A stretch of 64,000 nucleotides of DNA from Blasia pusilla (GCA_050084515.1 CM114271.1:1550001-1614000), one strand, 5' to 3'. Positions 35,491 to 48,600 are shown, counted from the first letter of the stretch. Made by a program: numbers and translations. The notes: a model not told the origin generated them from the letters alone.

Positions 35491-36481
35491 ATCGCCATCG
35501 ACGGACATAGTTCCTCATAGCTCGTAAGATCAATCTGTTGAAATATGTGACTAAAAGGTAGTAATCATTTCAAATTCAGTCATGTCTACTCTGAATGACT
35601 ACTTTTAACACATATATGTAAGTCCATTAAGACAAAAATAATAGGATAGTAAGATAAAATAGCAATATGTTTCAATTTTGTTTTTCCAAGAAAATAATTT
35701 TATTAACTCATAATTTCTTTCGTTAATATTATAATGGATGATACTAAATATATAATAAATAATAATAGGAGAATTTTAAAAATAGCAATAAATTCAAAAT
35801 TTTGTCTCTCTCTCTCTCTTCTCTCTTCACATTTGATGGCAAGGAACAATGAATTGTAAAGGAGGAGTAAATATTATTTAAATTTTATGGAAGGATGAAA
35901 TTAATCAGGGGAGTGAGATATCATTCAAATTTTGATTGAGTGGTGGAATTATGATTGGATGACAGAATCTGAGCCAACACAAGGTATTATTACTCTTCTT
36001 AGATTCAAGGAAATAGAAATTATATTTAAACCTTGGAATAAAAATACGATTACTTTAAAAATAATCATGTTAATTCAAATTTCATATGTTGGGAAAGAAA
36101 AAATAATTTGAATGGAAAAGGGAAATGATTCCATTGATTAAGATTAACTTGAATTTTGTTAGTGTATGTTATTTTGGTGGGAAGAGTGGAAGGGGAAGAG
36201 TAGGTATTGTTCAAACTTTTACGGAGTGAAGATTATTTAGGAGAGGTGGGTAATAGTTAAACATGAAATTTTCTTACTCTTTTTTTATTTAAAAAAGTGT
36301 AAAGCATTTAGATAGAGCTTACTCAGCATAGATCTCTAGATTCAAGATAGAATTATGCTACCTTGGTTTAGTTTGTTAAAGTCTATAGATGCTCTTATAT
36401 GTATCTTTCTTTCTATTGTAAGTTGAGTGTTTTCTCATTATTGTATGTATAAAGAAATACCTTCGGAGTCCCACCTTGAGG

Positions 36482-36570
36482 GCAAGGTTGTACATGGACA
36501 TATTCTGTGTCGGTGGAAATGTCCATCGCTAAGACGGACACATCTTCCACGGCCCACATGAATCCTTATT
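36482..36570 (+). repeat. GCAAGGTTG repeat (copy 2 of 3)
   Basis: The block opens GCAAGGTTGTACATGGACA, close to the openings at 8925 and 39824, and contains TGTCCATC and GGACACATC words. It is shorter than the other two before returning to AT-rich sequence. Confidence 0.35.
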
Positions 36571-39500
36571 TTAATAAATCCACAAAAATGTGTTGAGATC
36601 GGAGGTTTGAAGCTTTGCTCTTATCCACACAAAAGAAATTGCAGTTTCCACTTACACAGTTCTCACTGAAAAAATTGTGTATTAAATACATCTTTGAGAT
36701 TATGGTAGGCAAGCTCTATAGAGAGCTATATGTCCCATACGTATTTTTTATTTTTCAAACTTTGTTATTCATATCAATATAAATGGCCTTGATTCCTAGA
36801 AAGAAAAATTACATCGAGAGACCTTGGAAAATTCAAACATAGAAAAGAAACACCTATCGGATCCAAATCAAATTTATTGTCATAATGAGAAACCATGGCA
36901 AAGGGAAATGGAGGCACCAAGAGTCCTTGGGTTGAAGAATCTAAGATATCCTTATAATGAGTGCAAGGGAATCAAATTGATATTCTTGCAGAGATTAGAA
37001 AAATATTTGATTCAATGCAAGCCATATCCTCCAAGATATAGGATTTGGAGAAATAAATTCTGACTCTTTTGATGAAGAGTGGAAATCAAGTTATGTAGGT
37101 TACAAAGTAGAACAATAGTAGAATTAGAGCCATGTTGAGGATCAAATCAACCAAGTAGACACTAGTCAAACCCTTAATAAGGGATTATAAATCCCTAGAA
37201 TGATCAATGAAGCATTCCATCATTTTGAAGAAGGAATTAGGAAGGGTCTTCAATCTGATCTTGGTAAAAAAGTAGATGAATATTAAGATTCAATTAACAA
37301 GGTTTCCTTTGAAATGGGAACTGATGACCCATGCTTTGAGGAAGCCCAAGAATCTTACTCCACTGCTTTGCGAGTGGCATATAAGGCTCTATTCCAAGGA
37401 AACCAAACAAGTACTCTCAGACTAGCATTCACAATGATATTATTAAAAATATAAAGTACACACAATGCTATCCAAGGCTAAAGCCATTATGCCACAAAGA
37501 AACTAACACCTCATCTTGGACTTAACTACATGTAGATCCATGCTTGCCCAAATGGATGCATGTGTCCCATCCATGACAGTAAGGTCGCCCCATCAAAAGA
37601 AAAAGCATGCCAAACAAGGGGAATTATTTGTGAGTGTATACTACATGTTTTTTTCTTCCAAAGAATAGTTTATTTTCTAACACAAAGTGGTAATGCAAAA
37701 AAGATTCAATATAGTAAGTAGTCCCACTCTTCCCTAGTTAACTTTTCATTATTTTACATTATGGTTTTTTGGTTGATAGGATGGAGGCTCAAAGGACAGG
37801 AAAGCAGAGGTACCTACTTGATTCATGGGGTGCAATGGCCTATGCAAGGGTACCATCCAAGATATCAAATGCAACAATGGCCTGAAATAATGGTGAGTGA
37901 GAATGGAACAAATAAGATCTTAATTTTCAATTACAAAGAGACTTTTTGGTTGCCCTGGGGTGTTAGAGAGTACGTGGGCACAGTTTGAGCCTATGTAAGA
38001 CATGAAATTTGATGTGGCAAACCCTATCTATTTTGAGCTTGCATATGCATATGAAATTGGAGCTTTGAATGACTTTTTGCCATGGTGAAGGATCTATTCC
38101 ACCTACTTGGGGTGCTTATGTTGAAGGAGAGTCTTTCTATCCACCTCCTACTCACCCATAACAACCTCCTCTTGGTAAGAAATCAGACCTTAGTTCAACA
38201 ATGTCTGCCCGCTCACATTTTTTTTTGGTCTTTAAATGATCCTACATATATCTATTGTTGGTGGAGTATAAACTCTCCCATTGCTCATAGGAAGAGAAAA
38301 GGATTATGAAGCATGAAAGGCAACAACCAAGATTTGAAAACATGAAAGTTTGTTGCCAATTGTTGAAGTGACTCCAAATGGTGAGATAGCGTATGGATGT
38401 GAAAGCAAGGAAAATTGGTATGATAATGTTAAGGCATATTTCCACTACCATCTTGATGTTAATAAGCGATCAGTTATGGCATACTCCTCTACAAGATCTT
38501 ATGAACTGCTTTGCTACAAGATCTTATGAAGAGAGAAAGGGCCAAATTGAAGAAAGTGTGGAAAGAGCAAGGAGGTACTTTTAAATGCCTTGCACTTATG
38601 GATGTACATCCTCGAATATGGAAAAATTCAAAAACATATTGGCCATCTCCAAAAGGAGAGGTCTGATCTAAATGCATGAAGGCTAATGGGGAAAATGTGG
38701 AGCATATGAATCCTTATGAGAGACATAGATATGTCGGCCAAAGGAATTATATGGTGTATATGGTGTACTCTAGAGTACTAAGAAGTTATTTTTTGTTAGT
38801 GGAGTTGCCAATGCTTCATCAACTGGTCACACTCGCAAAATGTATATTTGGTCTTCTATGTAGAAAAAAGACCATGGAAAAAACCCTACATTGGAAGACT
38901 TGTCTGATTCCTTTAGAGCACGTCAAATTCAAAGATATAGAAAAAGATATAAAATATCAAAGAGCCACCAATTTTTCACCACAAAGGTACCTTACAATAA
39001 TTTACATTGGTAGTTTTCTTCATTAGTTGTAGGAGAAATAAGTGTGATGCCTACAAGATACTATCTACTAGTTGCATTTGTTTAAAATCTGACGACCAAG
39101 TTGAAACATACTAACACAACTCAATCTTTTTGGTCTTTTGTAGAGTGAGATGATAAGTTTGTTTGGAAGAATAAACTGGTTGGAGAAGCTAAAGCACAGA
39201 AGCTCAGGTAGTAAGTATGAAGGCTCTTTATATATGTTAGATGATGGACATGCTCCTATTCCAAACATTAGTAGTGGATTTGGAGTTATAGAAAATTCAT
39301 CCCTTCCATTTATGCCTAATCCCTTCCCTATCCCTACTAAAACTCATATTTCTCAATTAGTTTCTTTAACTCTTCCTACTCTAGAAGTTCCAAATTTCGC
39401 ACCATCTCCTTCACCATCTTGTCATGCGCATACACATCGTTGATCACATCCAAACACCACACACGTAGATCCACACATAAATAAAATGCATTCATGTATA

Positions 39501-39823
39501 TACCTCAAGACCACACAACAAAATCAGTGTAATTAAAACTTGCTCACACAACCTACTCCACTCTCGAATCTACATCGGCATATAGGGCCACATCCATCCT
39601 CCGCTACCAGGCAATCCGGACGCTAGCACCCTAGTTCCTACTATACACAAAGCAAGAGAGGTGCTTCTAGGCTAGGGCCCAACATGACAAAGATGGCTTG
39701 GGAAAGTCATCTTTCCCTCTCTTATAGCCTTGAGAAGAGCCTCTTTCCCCAAAAATAGCCTCCAAAAGATAAAGTCCATGCACAAATTACCAAGGACATA
39801 CAAGACCTCAAAACGCACAAAAT

Positions 39824-39990
39824 GCAAGGTTGCATACGGAAAAAGTTGGTGTCTACGTACAAGTCCATGTCCACGGATTTGTGTCCATTCCTAGGATGGA
39901 CATGTTTGTGCATGCATGGATACCCGCAGCCCGCACCTAAGCCTACCCCGCCTGCAATGTAGATTTGTGCTCGGCCAGCCCGCACCTAGT
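39824..39990 (+). repeat. GCAAGGTTG repeat (copy 3 of 3)
   Basis: The block opens GCAAGGTTGCATACGGA, continues with AAGTCCATGTCCACGGA and GGATGGACATG, and then a GC-rich part with two copies of CCCGCACCTA. Layout is the same as at 8925: sharp GC-rich island, GGACAT words first, GC-rich tail second. Confidence 0.35.
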
Positions 39991-41668
39991 CTAAGAACTC
40001 GTCCCCCAACTGGTAGTATGCATTGGCCCACGAGCAAGCATGCAGCAGACCTGCATGATATGGGAAATGCTATGAGAAAATGTGGGCTTAGGGCGGGCCG
40101 GTGTGGTATGTGCAGGCCATTTTTTTCCACTAAAAATGTGAGTATATACCCATTCCCGTGTCTTGAGCCTAGGCAGATCATAGGGATACTAAAAAATACA
40201 TATACAACGAGAAAGCTCGCCTTTCAAGGACCTTCATGCTCTCACTCTTGTAATTGATAGAATTATAGATACATAGGCAACAGTATATTTGTTAAAAAGC
40301 CGAAAGGGATGAGAGAAAATTGGTGTTGGAAGGGTTGGTGGGATTATTGGTGGGAAAAAATACTATGCTAAACCAATTTCACTTAAAGTAACTGTTGTGA
40401 AAGTTGATGTTATTGTTATTCATGATGGTGGTCCATAGTTTCCTTATCCAAACATGATATGCCACCATAAACACACCTAAAGCATATTGTTGGATGTCCA
40501 CTTTTCACGCCTAAGAAATCAATTAAGAAGATCCTTCCTACAAGAGTTTAGTGTAAAATAATACATGCATCTTTCCTTTGTGAAGATTGTGGGTAATTTT
40601 ACAAGTGGAGCCTACTTTGGAGGTTGGAAAATGAAGGTTTTGATTATAGCTTTGCTTTCAATATTTGAAAACTCTATAACGAGAAACCATGTTATTTTAT
40701 TAAACATCTTTCTCCACCTCTAATGTTGAATTTTGACTATCTTGATACTATTTGCAATATGGATATTAACTTTCTTCATTTAAGGGAACATATGTTTACG
40801 AAGGTATCTATATTCTTAATTTCAGTGTATTGACACATTTAAAAGAACCTTGCCCTAAGCATAAGTACAAGCCAAATGTGTATTATTGTCTAGCTTGCCA
40901 TTTGAACTTCATTTGATGCATTCCTTGGATTCCGATGCTCTAAGGAAGAGTAGTGATCTCTTGCATTTCATTCTTATTTTACATTAGAAGCCATGTTTGC
41001 CATTCTAGTTTGTTGTTGCTACTTAGAGCAGGAAATAATTCCCATAGAATGTCTAGGTGAGGTACTAGTTAGAAGAAGAAATAACCCACTAAACTAATTG
41101 AATTCATATTGATTCTTCTCAAAGAAAAGTTATGAAGAATCGTTTGGAGATTTGCACTCAAAATCACAAGTAATTTTGGTTTCAATACAAGTAGAGTTTG
41201 TACAAAAGTAGTCACTTGCCTCCATTTACAACTATGCACGGTCCTAAGATAATTATTCATATTCTTAAATAATAGACTAAATTAGATCATCATTATCGAA
41301 TAATGCAGGGGTACATGTCAAGATTCTAAATAAAAGTACAACTAATTACACTCTCTAGTAGAATCAAAAAATCGTACACGTAAATTTGTGATGAAGATTC
41401 CAATACAAGGAATCTTCAGACACTAAAATATACGTAAATCTAGTCATTAGTCTTACTTTAAGTTTTACACCTGTCATTAGTTGCAGAATCTAGTGTCTAA
41501 ACCATGTATTCCTTCTAGTGAAAAAAAGCTAGACTAAATATACAAAGACCTCATCACATATAGCAAAGATTGGATAAACAACAAAAATAGAGAAGGTTTC
41601 CTAACATGGAAAAAATTGCAAAACCTTATATATCGATTATACCCATGATCCAAAATTAGGAGGACTAC

Positions 41669-44481
41669 TTAGTTAGATATATTTAAAGGCTCCGAAATCT
41701 CATCAAGAAATGAGTGAAGAGCTTGATATGAAGAGCCACCCTTTGCCCTGGTTTTTGACAACATCCTTTTGAAATATTTTATATTGCTCTTTATTTCTTC
41801 GACTTGTTCAGATTGATCCATCGTCAACATCCTAATTGCCTTCTCCAAATCTTCCCTGCCAACGTTGTTATAATCCTCATTTGCACTCTTCATCGCCCAT
41901 CCTACCTTCCACACATTCGTCACAATCCTGCATAGAACAAAATTATTCAACATATGTAGCTTTTCAACGTATATTCTAAGAAAATTGTTATAAATTTTTT
42001 GAGAATCTAGTAAACACTAGAGAAACATGCATGCTCTTATATTGGACTAACTACAAAAAGTAAATATAAAGAAGATTATTTCCAACAAGTTAAAAAAAAG
42101 AAATATTTTTTATATTTAATTTCTTGGAAATGGATACGTCTAATGCAAAGGTTCAAAGAGAGGAGAATAAACTAAAATGTGAATCCCTGCACATACATAA
42201 AAAAAATTAAAAAATTAAAATTACAACAGGAGCTAATTAAAATTCATGTAGATATTATAGTGTTTCAATTGCAGGTTTCTCACACCATAGTGGATAACCA
42301 ACCAACATCCAAAGTCAAACTTGTGAACAACATGGGAGAATAAAACCCGTCACTTATGGTCAAAAACCTTTATGTTCAAACAAAAGAAAAAAGAAACACT
42401 AGACTTGCAATCGATCCGAAGCCTCGTGCAAAAAAAGCTGGAGCAGGACAAAAGACTAAACTTGTGCCCGATACGGAGGAAGAAAAGGCAAGAAGTCAAA
42501 GACACATGTCATGCCAACCATTGAAACATAGGAGCAAATTTTCTTACCGGGCAGTCATCGGTTGGTCCAGAGCAACAGGCCATGGGATAATCGGCACTCC
42601 AGCGCATAAGCTCTCGAGGATCGAATTCCACCCGCAGTGCGTCATGAAGCTACCCACAGATGGATGCTCGAGGATTTGGGCCTGTGGCGCAAACCCTCGT
42701 TCCACGAAGCCTCGGCCTTTCGTCCGATCGTTGAAATCGGGGGGTAACACGGATGCCACATCACACGCCTCCGATAATCTCAAAACCCACAAGAAGCGCA
42801 CCCCGCTAGATTGCAATGCATGCGCCAACTCCAACATAGAGTGAGGTCCGATGTTGATCACAGTTCCGAAAGCGATATATAGCACCGATGTCGGCGGCTG
42901 CATGTCTAGCCATCGCAGGCACTCGGATGTGGTTGAAGAACACGTGGTCGACATCATCTTTCCGAATCCTTCAATTTTTGCGATGGGACCAATGGAAAGG
43001 ATCCTTGTAACCTGCATCTCTTAGTTTTACAATACTAGTTAGTATTTAACACCGTAGTACTTTTGAATTTTAAGTCCCATATGAAGGTTGCATTAGTCCA
43101 CAATGCCACGTGTAATATCATCCCCGAAAGGTGGTGTTACAACTTGAATAGGTGGTCACCGGAGTACAGATCACTTCTCTTTGCACTTATCCGAAATCTA
43201 CTCCTTTCCATAGGGTTCCACAAAGTCCCGTCAAGGCATAAGAGCACTTTTGTAGTGCAAAAGTACTCCTATTTTCTATATTCTATTTATATGTATATTT
43301 CTCTTCTCTTGTGTAGTGCAACAATTAAGAAACAACGGAGGATTAGTAGAAAGACGATGAAAGAATTCTGCAGGCGAGAAAGGGTGTGGGCGTGGTGACC
43401 GGGAAGACGTATTACCGGGCGGTTTTCCGCTGTCGCTCGTGGTTCCCAGATCGTCTGGATCTTCCGCACGGAATCGAGAGGTGCATATGCGTCCAGTTCC
43501 CGCGCTTGATTTATCAGAACCGCAGTCGCTCTCTCCACTCGCTCCAGCTGGAACTTGAAGAACTCAGGATCGCTGAAGATGTCCAGAGGCAGATCATGAA
43601 CGCGAGCGAATGGCAGCTCCGGAATGGGCTTGCTCCTTACCTCCACGTTCGCGGGATCTCGGAGCTCCAGCTTCGGCTCCGACGGACCTAGCAAACAGCC
43701 CAAAGCGTACGCCGAACCGCAGGGATAGATGGGGTACCACGCGGCTCCCAATTCGTCCGCTACGTCCTGCCAAGAATTCCAACGGAAGATCAACGTTTTC
43801 TCAAAACTTTTCATCAGTTGATAAAATCGCTCACAGCGCAATCTCATTCCAGGACTGCAGATCTCGTCTGCTGCTGGATCGCTCGGAGTTCTCGGGATTC
43901 AATGCTACCTGCGCTTGTCATGGAGCACAGGATCGCTCAGAGCTCTGACGATTCGCTGCTCCCATAAGAGCTCTTGCGACTCAGGTTGTCGCAGGACTCG
44001 TGTCGATCGAGAAAGAGTATTGAGGGGAAGTCAATCTCAAACGACGGAGAGAAAGAAAATCGGAGGCAGGCGATGGGAGGCTCACCTTGAGCCACGGGAA
44101 GAACATGTCACAGATTATGCTGGTGACAGGTTCAGAGCCCTCGACCTCCTTGTCTCGAAGCAGCCTCTGCCTCAAGGGTTGAAAGCCGTCCCTCGCACTA
44201 TCGCACAAGATCGTCGAGCCTGTGATCTCCGCCAAGTTCACCGACACTCCTGGCTCAATTCTCAAATCCACGCCTTTCAGAGCACCCTGGGCTGCCATAG
44301 CTTCGACCTCTGCCTTGAAAGCTCGCCCGGAAAAAGCCGTCACTATGGTCCTACCAGCGTACCGACTGTCGTTGCTGAGGAGGTACATGATATGACTGTA
44401 CACATAAGTATGGCTTGCAAGATCTGCCGGTGCCAGAAGCACATGCGCCCTTGGACGCGCCATCCCGCTCTCCCACGCCAT
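41669..44481 (-). CDS. UDP-glycosyltransferase (family 1, plant UGT), 4 exons
   Basis: The enzyme transfers a sugar from a UDP-sugar to a small acceptor in the cytosol; the acceptor cannot be told from sequence. Exons on the minus strand: 44481-44086, 43766-43416, 43011-42548, 41927-41669. All borders are GT..AG, phases 0, 0 and 2 join cleanly, and the product is 489 residues with no stop. The N-terminal HVLLAPADLASH places the likely catalytic His at residue 24, and the SIICDMFFPW segment holds the candidate Asp partner. The donor-binding PSPG box lies in exon 3, with HCGWNS at bases 42622-42639 and an Asp-Gln end. Its first residue is Phe instead of the common Trp. Exon 4 gives the last 86 residues including VGREDLEKAIRML. 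The gene faces UGT-2 head to head with identical intron phases, so they are an inverted duplicate pair. An alternative start is Met7. Confidence 0.92.
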
Positions 44482-45608
44482 GGGTAATTCTCAAACTCCT
44501 ATCGTTCCGATTGATCACAGCCCCTGCAATTCAGCGTTCCCTACGCATAATCCAGTCACATAAATCCCCTTTCAACTCCTATCGCTCAATTGATCACAGC
44601 CCGCGCAATTCAGCGTCCCCTGCGCACATGCCAGTGACATAAAATCCCCTTTCAACTCCTATCGCTCAATTGACCACAGCCCGCGCAATTCAGCGTCCCC
44701 TGCGCATATGCCAGTGACATAAAATCCCCTTTCAACTCCTGTCGTTCAAATTGATCACAGCCCGTGCAATTCAGCGTCACATGTGCATCATCGAGTGACG
44801 TACAATACCTCTTCAACTGAAACTGCCAGCGACTGCTGTGATATGGTCAGGGATCCATCCACTCTCTCGAACGAAACTCCCTAAATACACAGAAAGTTAC
44901 TTTTGTGAGTTAACTAACTATAACATTAATTAATAAATGAAAATGGTTTTTTAGTAATTTAGAAATCTTGACCGGCGTATAGAACTTGTTAGATTCTATG
45001 TCAAGATCAAATATGTGATAAGTGGAAGGGGTCTCATAACCCAAGTCGATTTCTCGTGGACTAGAATATCACTTGTGGACTAGAAGTCTTTGGTTTAGGG
45101 TCAATTTCCGTTCAACCGAACTCCCTAGCTTTGTTTATTCCTTTTTGGAAATGCTTTTTTAACACTCAATATGGTCTGACCGGGAACTTCTAAATGCTTT
45201 CCGGCTTTTTTACCAAGAAACTGCATTTCCCGCGTTTTCCAAACTTTTACTGGTCGGCTCGGGAATTCTCAAATTTTACCGGCCGGCCTTACAAAGAACG
45301 CCGGTTCTGGGCGCCTGTAGGGTGGGTTTCTCATACGAGGCCGGCGAGTTCTTTCCCTCCGCAGGGTTGCTTCGCTTTGAGCTGCCCGCCTACCCGCCTT
45401 TGGAGCAGCCGAGACAATTTATAGACCGGTACAGATGTTGAGTAAATAGATCCACACTTCGGCACCCAAACTGTGATGCATAGGATCGGTGGGCATCGGT
45501 TTGTTTCTTTCTCAAGTATCCCCAAAGTCGTTGAGTCGCGACCGGAGCAGCAGCAGTATCGGCGTAGCAATCTCAAGGCCTCGGCGATTCCAATTTCCGA
45601 AGCTGGGG
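44482..45608. promoter_or_regulatory. Shared intergenic region of the divergent UGT pair
   Basis: The 1127 bases between the two start codons must hold both promoters and 5' leaders unless one gene has a distant start. The half next to UGT-1 is an 80-bp tandem array; the half next to UGT-2 has GC-rich blocks with CCGGCCGGCC and GGCCGGCGAG. No TATA box is claimed. Divergent placement allows co-regulation, which is an inference. Confidence 0.6.
44490..44815. repeat. 80-bp tandem repeat, four copies, upstream of UGT-1
   Basis: The word GCAATTCAGCG recurs at 44526, 44605, 44685 and 44766, giving periods of 79, 80 and 81 bases. Each unit contains TTCAACTCCT, TTGATCACAGCCC (one unit has GACC), GCAATTCAGCGT and a GTGACATA or similar end. 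Copies 2 and 3 are nearly identical. The array starts within 10-50 bases of the UGT-1 start codon, so it lies in its leader or core promoter. Confidence 0.9.
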
Positions 45609-48600
45609 ATGGAGCCAGCATTTCAGCGCGAGCGTCGGCCTCATTTGCTGCTAGTGCCAGCAGGTATTAGCGGCCATTACGCGCCAGTCCTGCAGCTCTT
45701 GTACCACCTCAACGAAGTCCACAACAACAACGCTGCGAAACTTATGGTGACATTGATCAGCAATGAGAAACGCGTTTTGGAGTTGTCGGAGTTGCATTCC
45801 AGAGGCGACTTCCAGCGCTTGGACCTTCGACTGTTGGTAGTCTTCACATCGCCTTTGCCCGCGCACAATGATCCACGCTTTCCTTCCAGGCCCTGGACGT
45901 CTTGCCGGATTCTAATGAAGGATTACAATTCTTACATGGATAATTGGATCCGGGAACTGGATCCCGCTGAAGCGCCCACCTGCATGATTGCTGACATGTT
46001 CTTCGATTGGACTCAGGTGAGGGAGTGAGAGTCTCCTTTCGTTTGGCAGACTTCCAGGCTTTCATCGACCAGTGCTTAATTTGCAGAAAGGTGTGGATTG
46101 ACCTTGCATTTGGTCTCTAGACAGAACGGCTGCACATGCGAGGTCCATGTGAACTGATTTCGAGTCTGTAACGCTTTGCAGCTTACGAGTATCTCAGCTC
46201 GCTGCACCATAAGCTCGTTGACATGCTGACGATTTTGTGCAATTGCAATGTAGGACTATCTTTAGCCTCTGCAGGAATCTGCCCTGAATTTTCCCGCAGC
46301 ATGAGCGAGTGTTTCGACGTCATGATGGTTCTCGTTTTGTGCAATTGTGAGCGAGGACTATCTGTAGCCTCCCTGCTAGGATCTGGATATCCCGCACCAC
46401 GAGCGAGCTTTTTCGAAATCGTGGTGGCGCTCGTTGTGCGCAAAATTCCAAGCTAGGACTATCTGTAGCTGCCCCGCCAGAATCTGCTGTGAACTTTCTG
46501 TAGGAGGGGTGAGGTTTGTCGACATCACGATGGCGGTGCTCAATTTGTGCAATCGCAAGCTCGCTGGTTAAGAAGCTTAGGACCATCTATGGCCGCCGTA
46601 CTAGAAAGTGAAACCGCTGCACTATGAGAATCGGAAATCTATGAAGCACGAATTTGATCATCTTGTGGCGGTTGCAGAGCACAGCAGAGAAGTTGGGAAT
46701 TCCTTGGCATGTGTTGTTTTCGACGGCTTCCTGGTACTTGTTCACCTCCATCACTGGGTCGGAGCTGCTCAGCTCAGAACTGAAGGACGAGCCCATGCCC
46801 AAGCTCACGTTCGGCCGCATCCGACACCTTCCCCCGGAAATGTGCGAGAACCCGGAATTCTTCGCAACGCTAACCAAAGCGTTGATAAAAGCTTCTGCAA
46901 TTCTAGTGAACACAGCCGAAGAACTGGATGCCCAAACGGGAGGACTCATCGCCATTCGGGCTCTGCTGGAAGATTTGGCGATCGCTGGTAATTGCCCGGT
47001 AAGCCACCTACTCCGAGAACTCTGCTGCCCCATGAGATGCACTGTCTGGCAGGGGATTAGATTATGCAGGAAACGAACTTCTGCTTTGAGAACGATCAGA
47101 AAAAGGTTCTTTCAGATGACGTCGTACCATCTGTTAGCCGCTCCCGAGGAATGCACTTGCGAGAGCCCGGTAATCCATTGTCCTCTATTCCCGAGCTCTG
47201 ATTTAGGGACAGCTTCCGATCGAGTGGCTCGAATTCACCACCAATGGCATCCGAAGTCTCCAGCAAAAGCATTAGTGAGTAAGTGAAGTAACTGTTGGAA
47301 ATCCTGAACGGAGGGTAGCTTACAGTCGAGCGGTGAGAGTGTACGAATATTCACTCTCTTTTTCGGTCGTAAAATTTACAGAAACTCTCGCTCCACATGT
47401 TCCACACATGTGAAGAATGTGGCGATATTTCTAAAAGCTGATCTTGCAAGTTAGCTGGCTGAAATAGAGTTAGTACACCAAGCCTGTTAAAACCGAAAGT
47501 GTAAAGTTACTTTGTCTGGATGTCAAGGTTTCGTGGGTCCTGATGAAGCTCTTTAAGATCCATTCTAGGAAGGTTCATACATCCCAGACATGAACCGTAT
47601 TTTTTCTCATGTCCGCGCTCACTACTAGATTCGATTTTTTATTTTAAAATCAAACCTACTATTTAACTAAGTAGACCATGAGCCTCCGCCAAAATCACGT
47701 GGTCTATTTATTCTTACTCATAGTTGGTGGGGATTATCCAGATCACAAGGTTTTTGAGGCATGATCACACAGTGTCCCTTGTTGAAATCGATGCGTGAGA
47801 TCGTGTTTTGTTGAAGGTGACCAGTGTTCGCATATTTTAGCGTTTCCCTGGAAGGAATCAAACACTGTGGGGACCGTGATGTCTGATGCAGGCTCCGAGA
47901 GTGCTGCCCGTGGGGCCGCTGGCGCACATCCCAGGATTCTCCCGCATACCTTTCACGGAGTCAAGCGCAGAATGCCTGCGGTGGCTGGACTCGCAGAGGG
48001 AGTCGTCGGTGCTGTACATCGCGTTCGGCAGCATCGCCAACATCAGCCCCGCGGCGATGCTCGAGTTGGCTCACGGGCTGGAGACCAGCGGCGTGCCATT
48101 CCTGTGGGTCCTTAAAGCCCCTGTATCCAGCAAGCCGAGTCCCTCGGCGGATGTCCGGAGCCTCCTTCCCCCGGGCTTCCAAGAGCGTACCACAGGCCAG
48201 GGCTTCATCGAGACGGGGTGGGCCCCACAGCAGCAGATACTGGCCCACCGTTCAACGGGTGCGTTTATGTCGCACTGCGGCTGGAACTCCACGCTGGAAG
48301 CGATTTGTGCCGGCGTTCCGATCATCACTTGGCCTATATTTGCCGACCAACCGTTGAATGCCAGGTGCGTGCAATATTCTGCGGTTCTATTTAATAGTGT
48401 TTTTAACTCCGTGGTTTTTTTCGTCGGGTTTGTTCAATTCATTTACGGTCCTAAATTTGCCCGGTCTCCTTGGAAAAAAATAAAATTCCCAAGTTTTGTT
48501 CCAATCTAGTAAAGTAGAGGACCCCGCCTCTCCCCCCGTCCTTTCCTTGAACTCCGCTCGATTAGAGAAAACCCCCTTAGTTTGTTTTTAATAGGTTGCA

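Larger units (their letters stand above)
35491..41668. other. AT-rich intergenic DNA with unidentified ORF scraps
   Basis: No intact gene is visible. Short plus-strand scraps lie at 36824-37063, 37761-37988, 38393-38584, 38676-39026 and 39150-39443. The second has a PMQGYHPRYQMQQWPE stretch, similar in flavour to the Trp/Pro/Gln-rich CACTA accessory fragment at 22.3 kb. They may be a second decayed CACTA-type remnant, but I could not show this. From 39.5 to 41.6 kb I see only AT-rich DNA and one copy of the GCAAGGTTG repeat. Confidence 0.4.

Noticed and set aside
42356-42844. Plus-strand ORF of 162 codons and similar ones at 43386-44487 and 47795-48115
   Set aside because: They lie antisense to, or out of frame with, clearly conserved UGT exons and have no protein family of their own.
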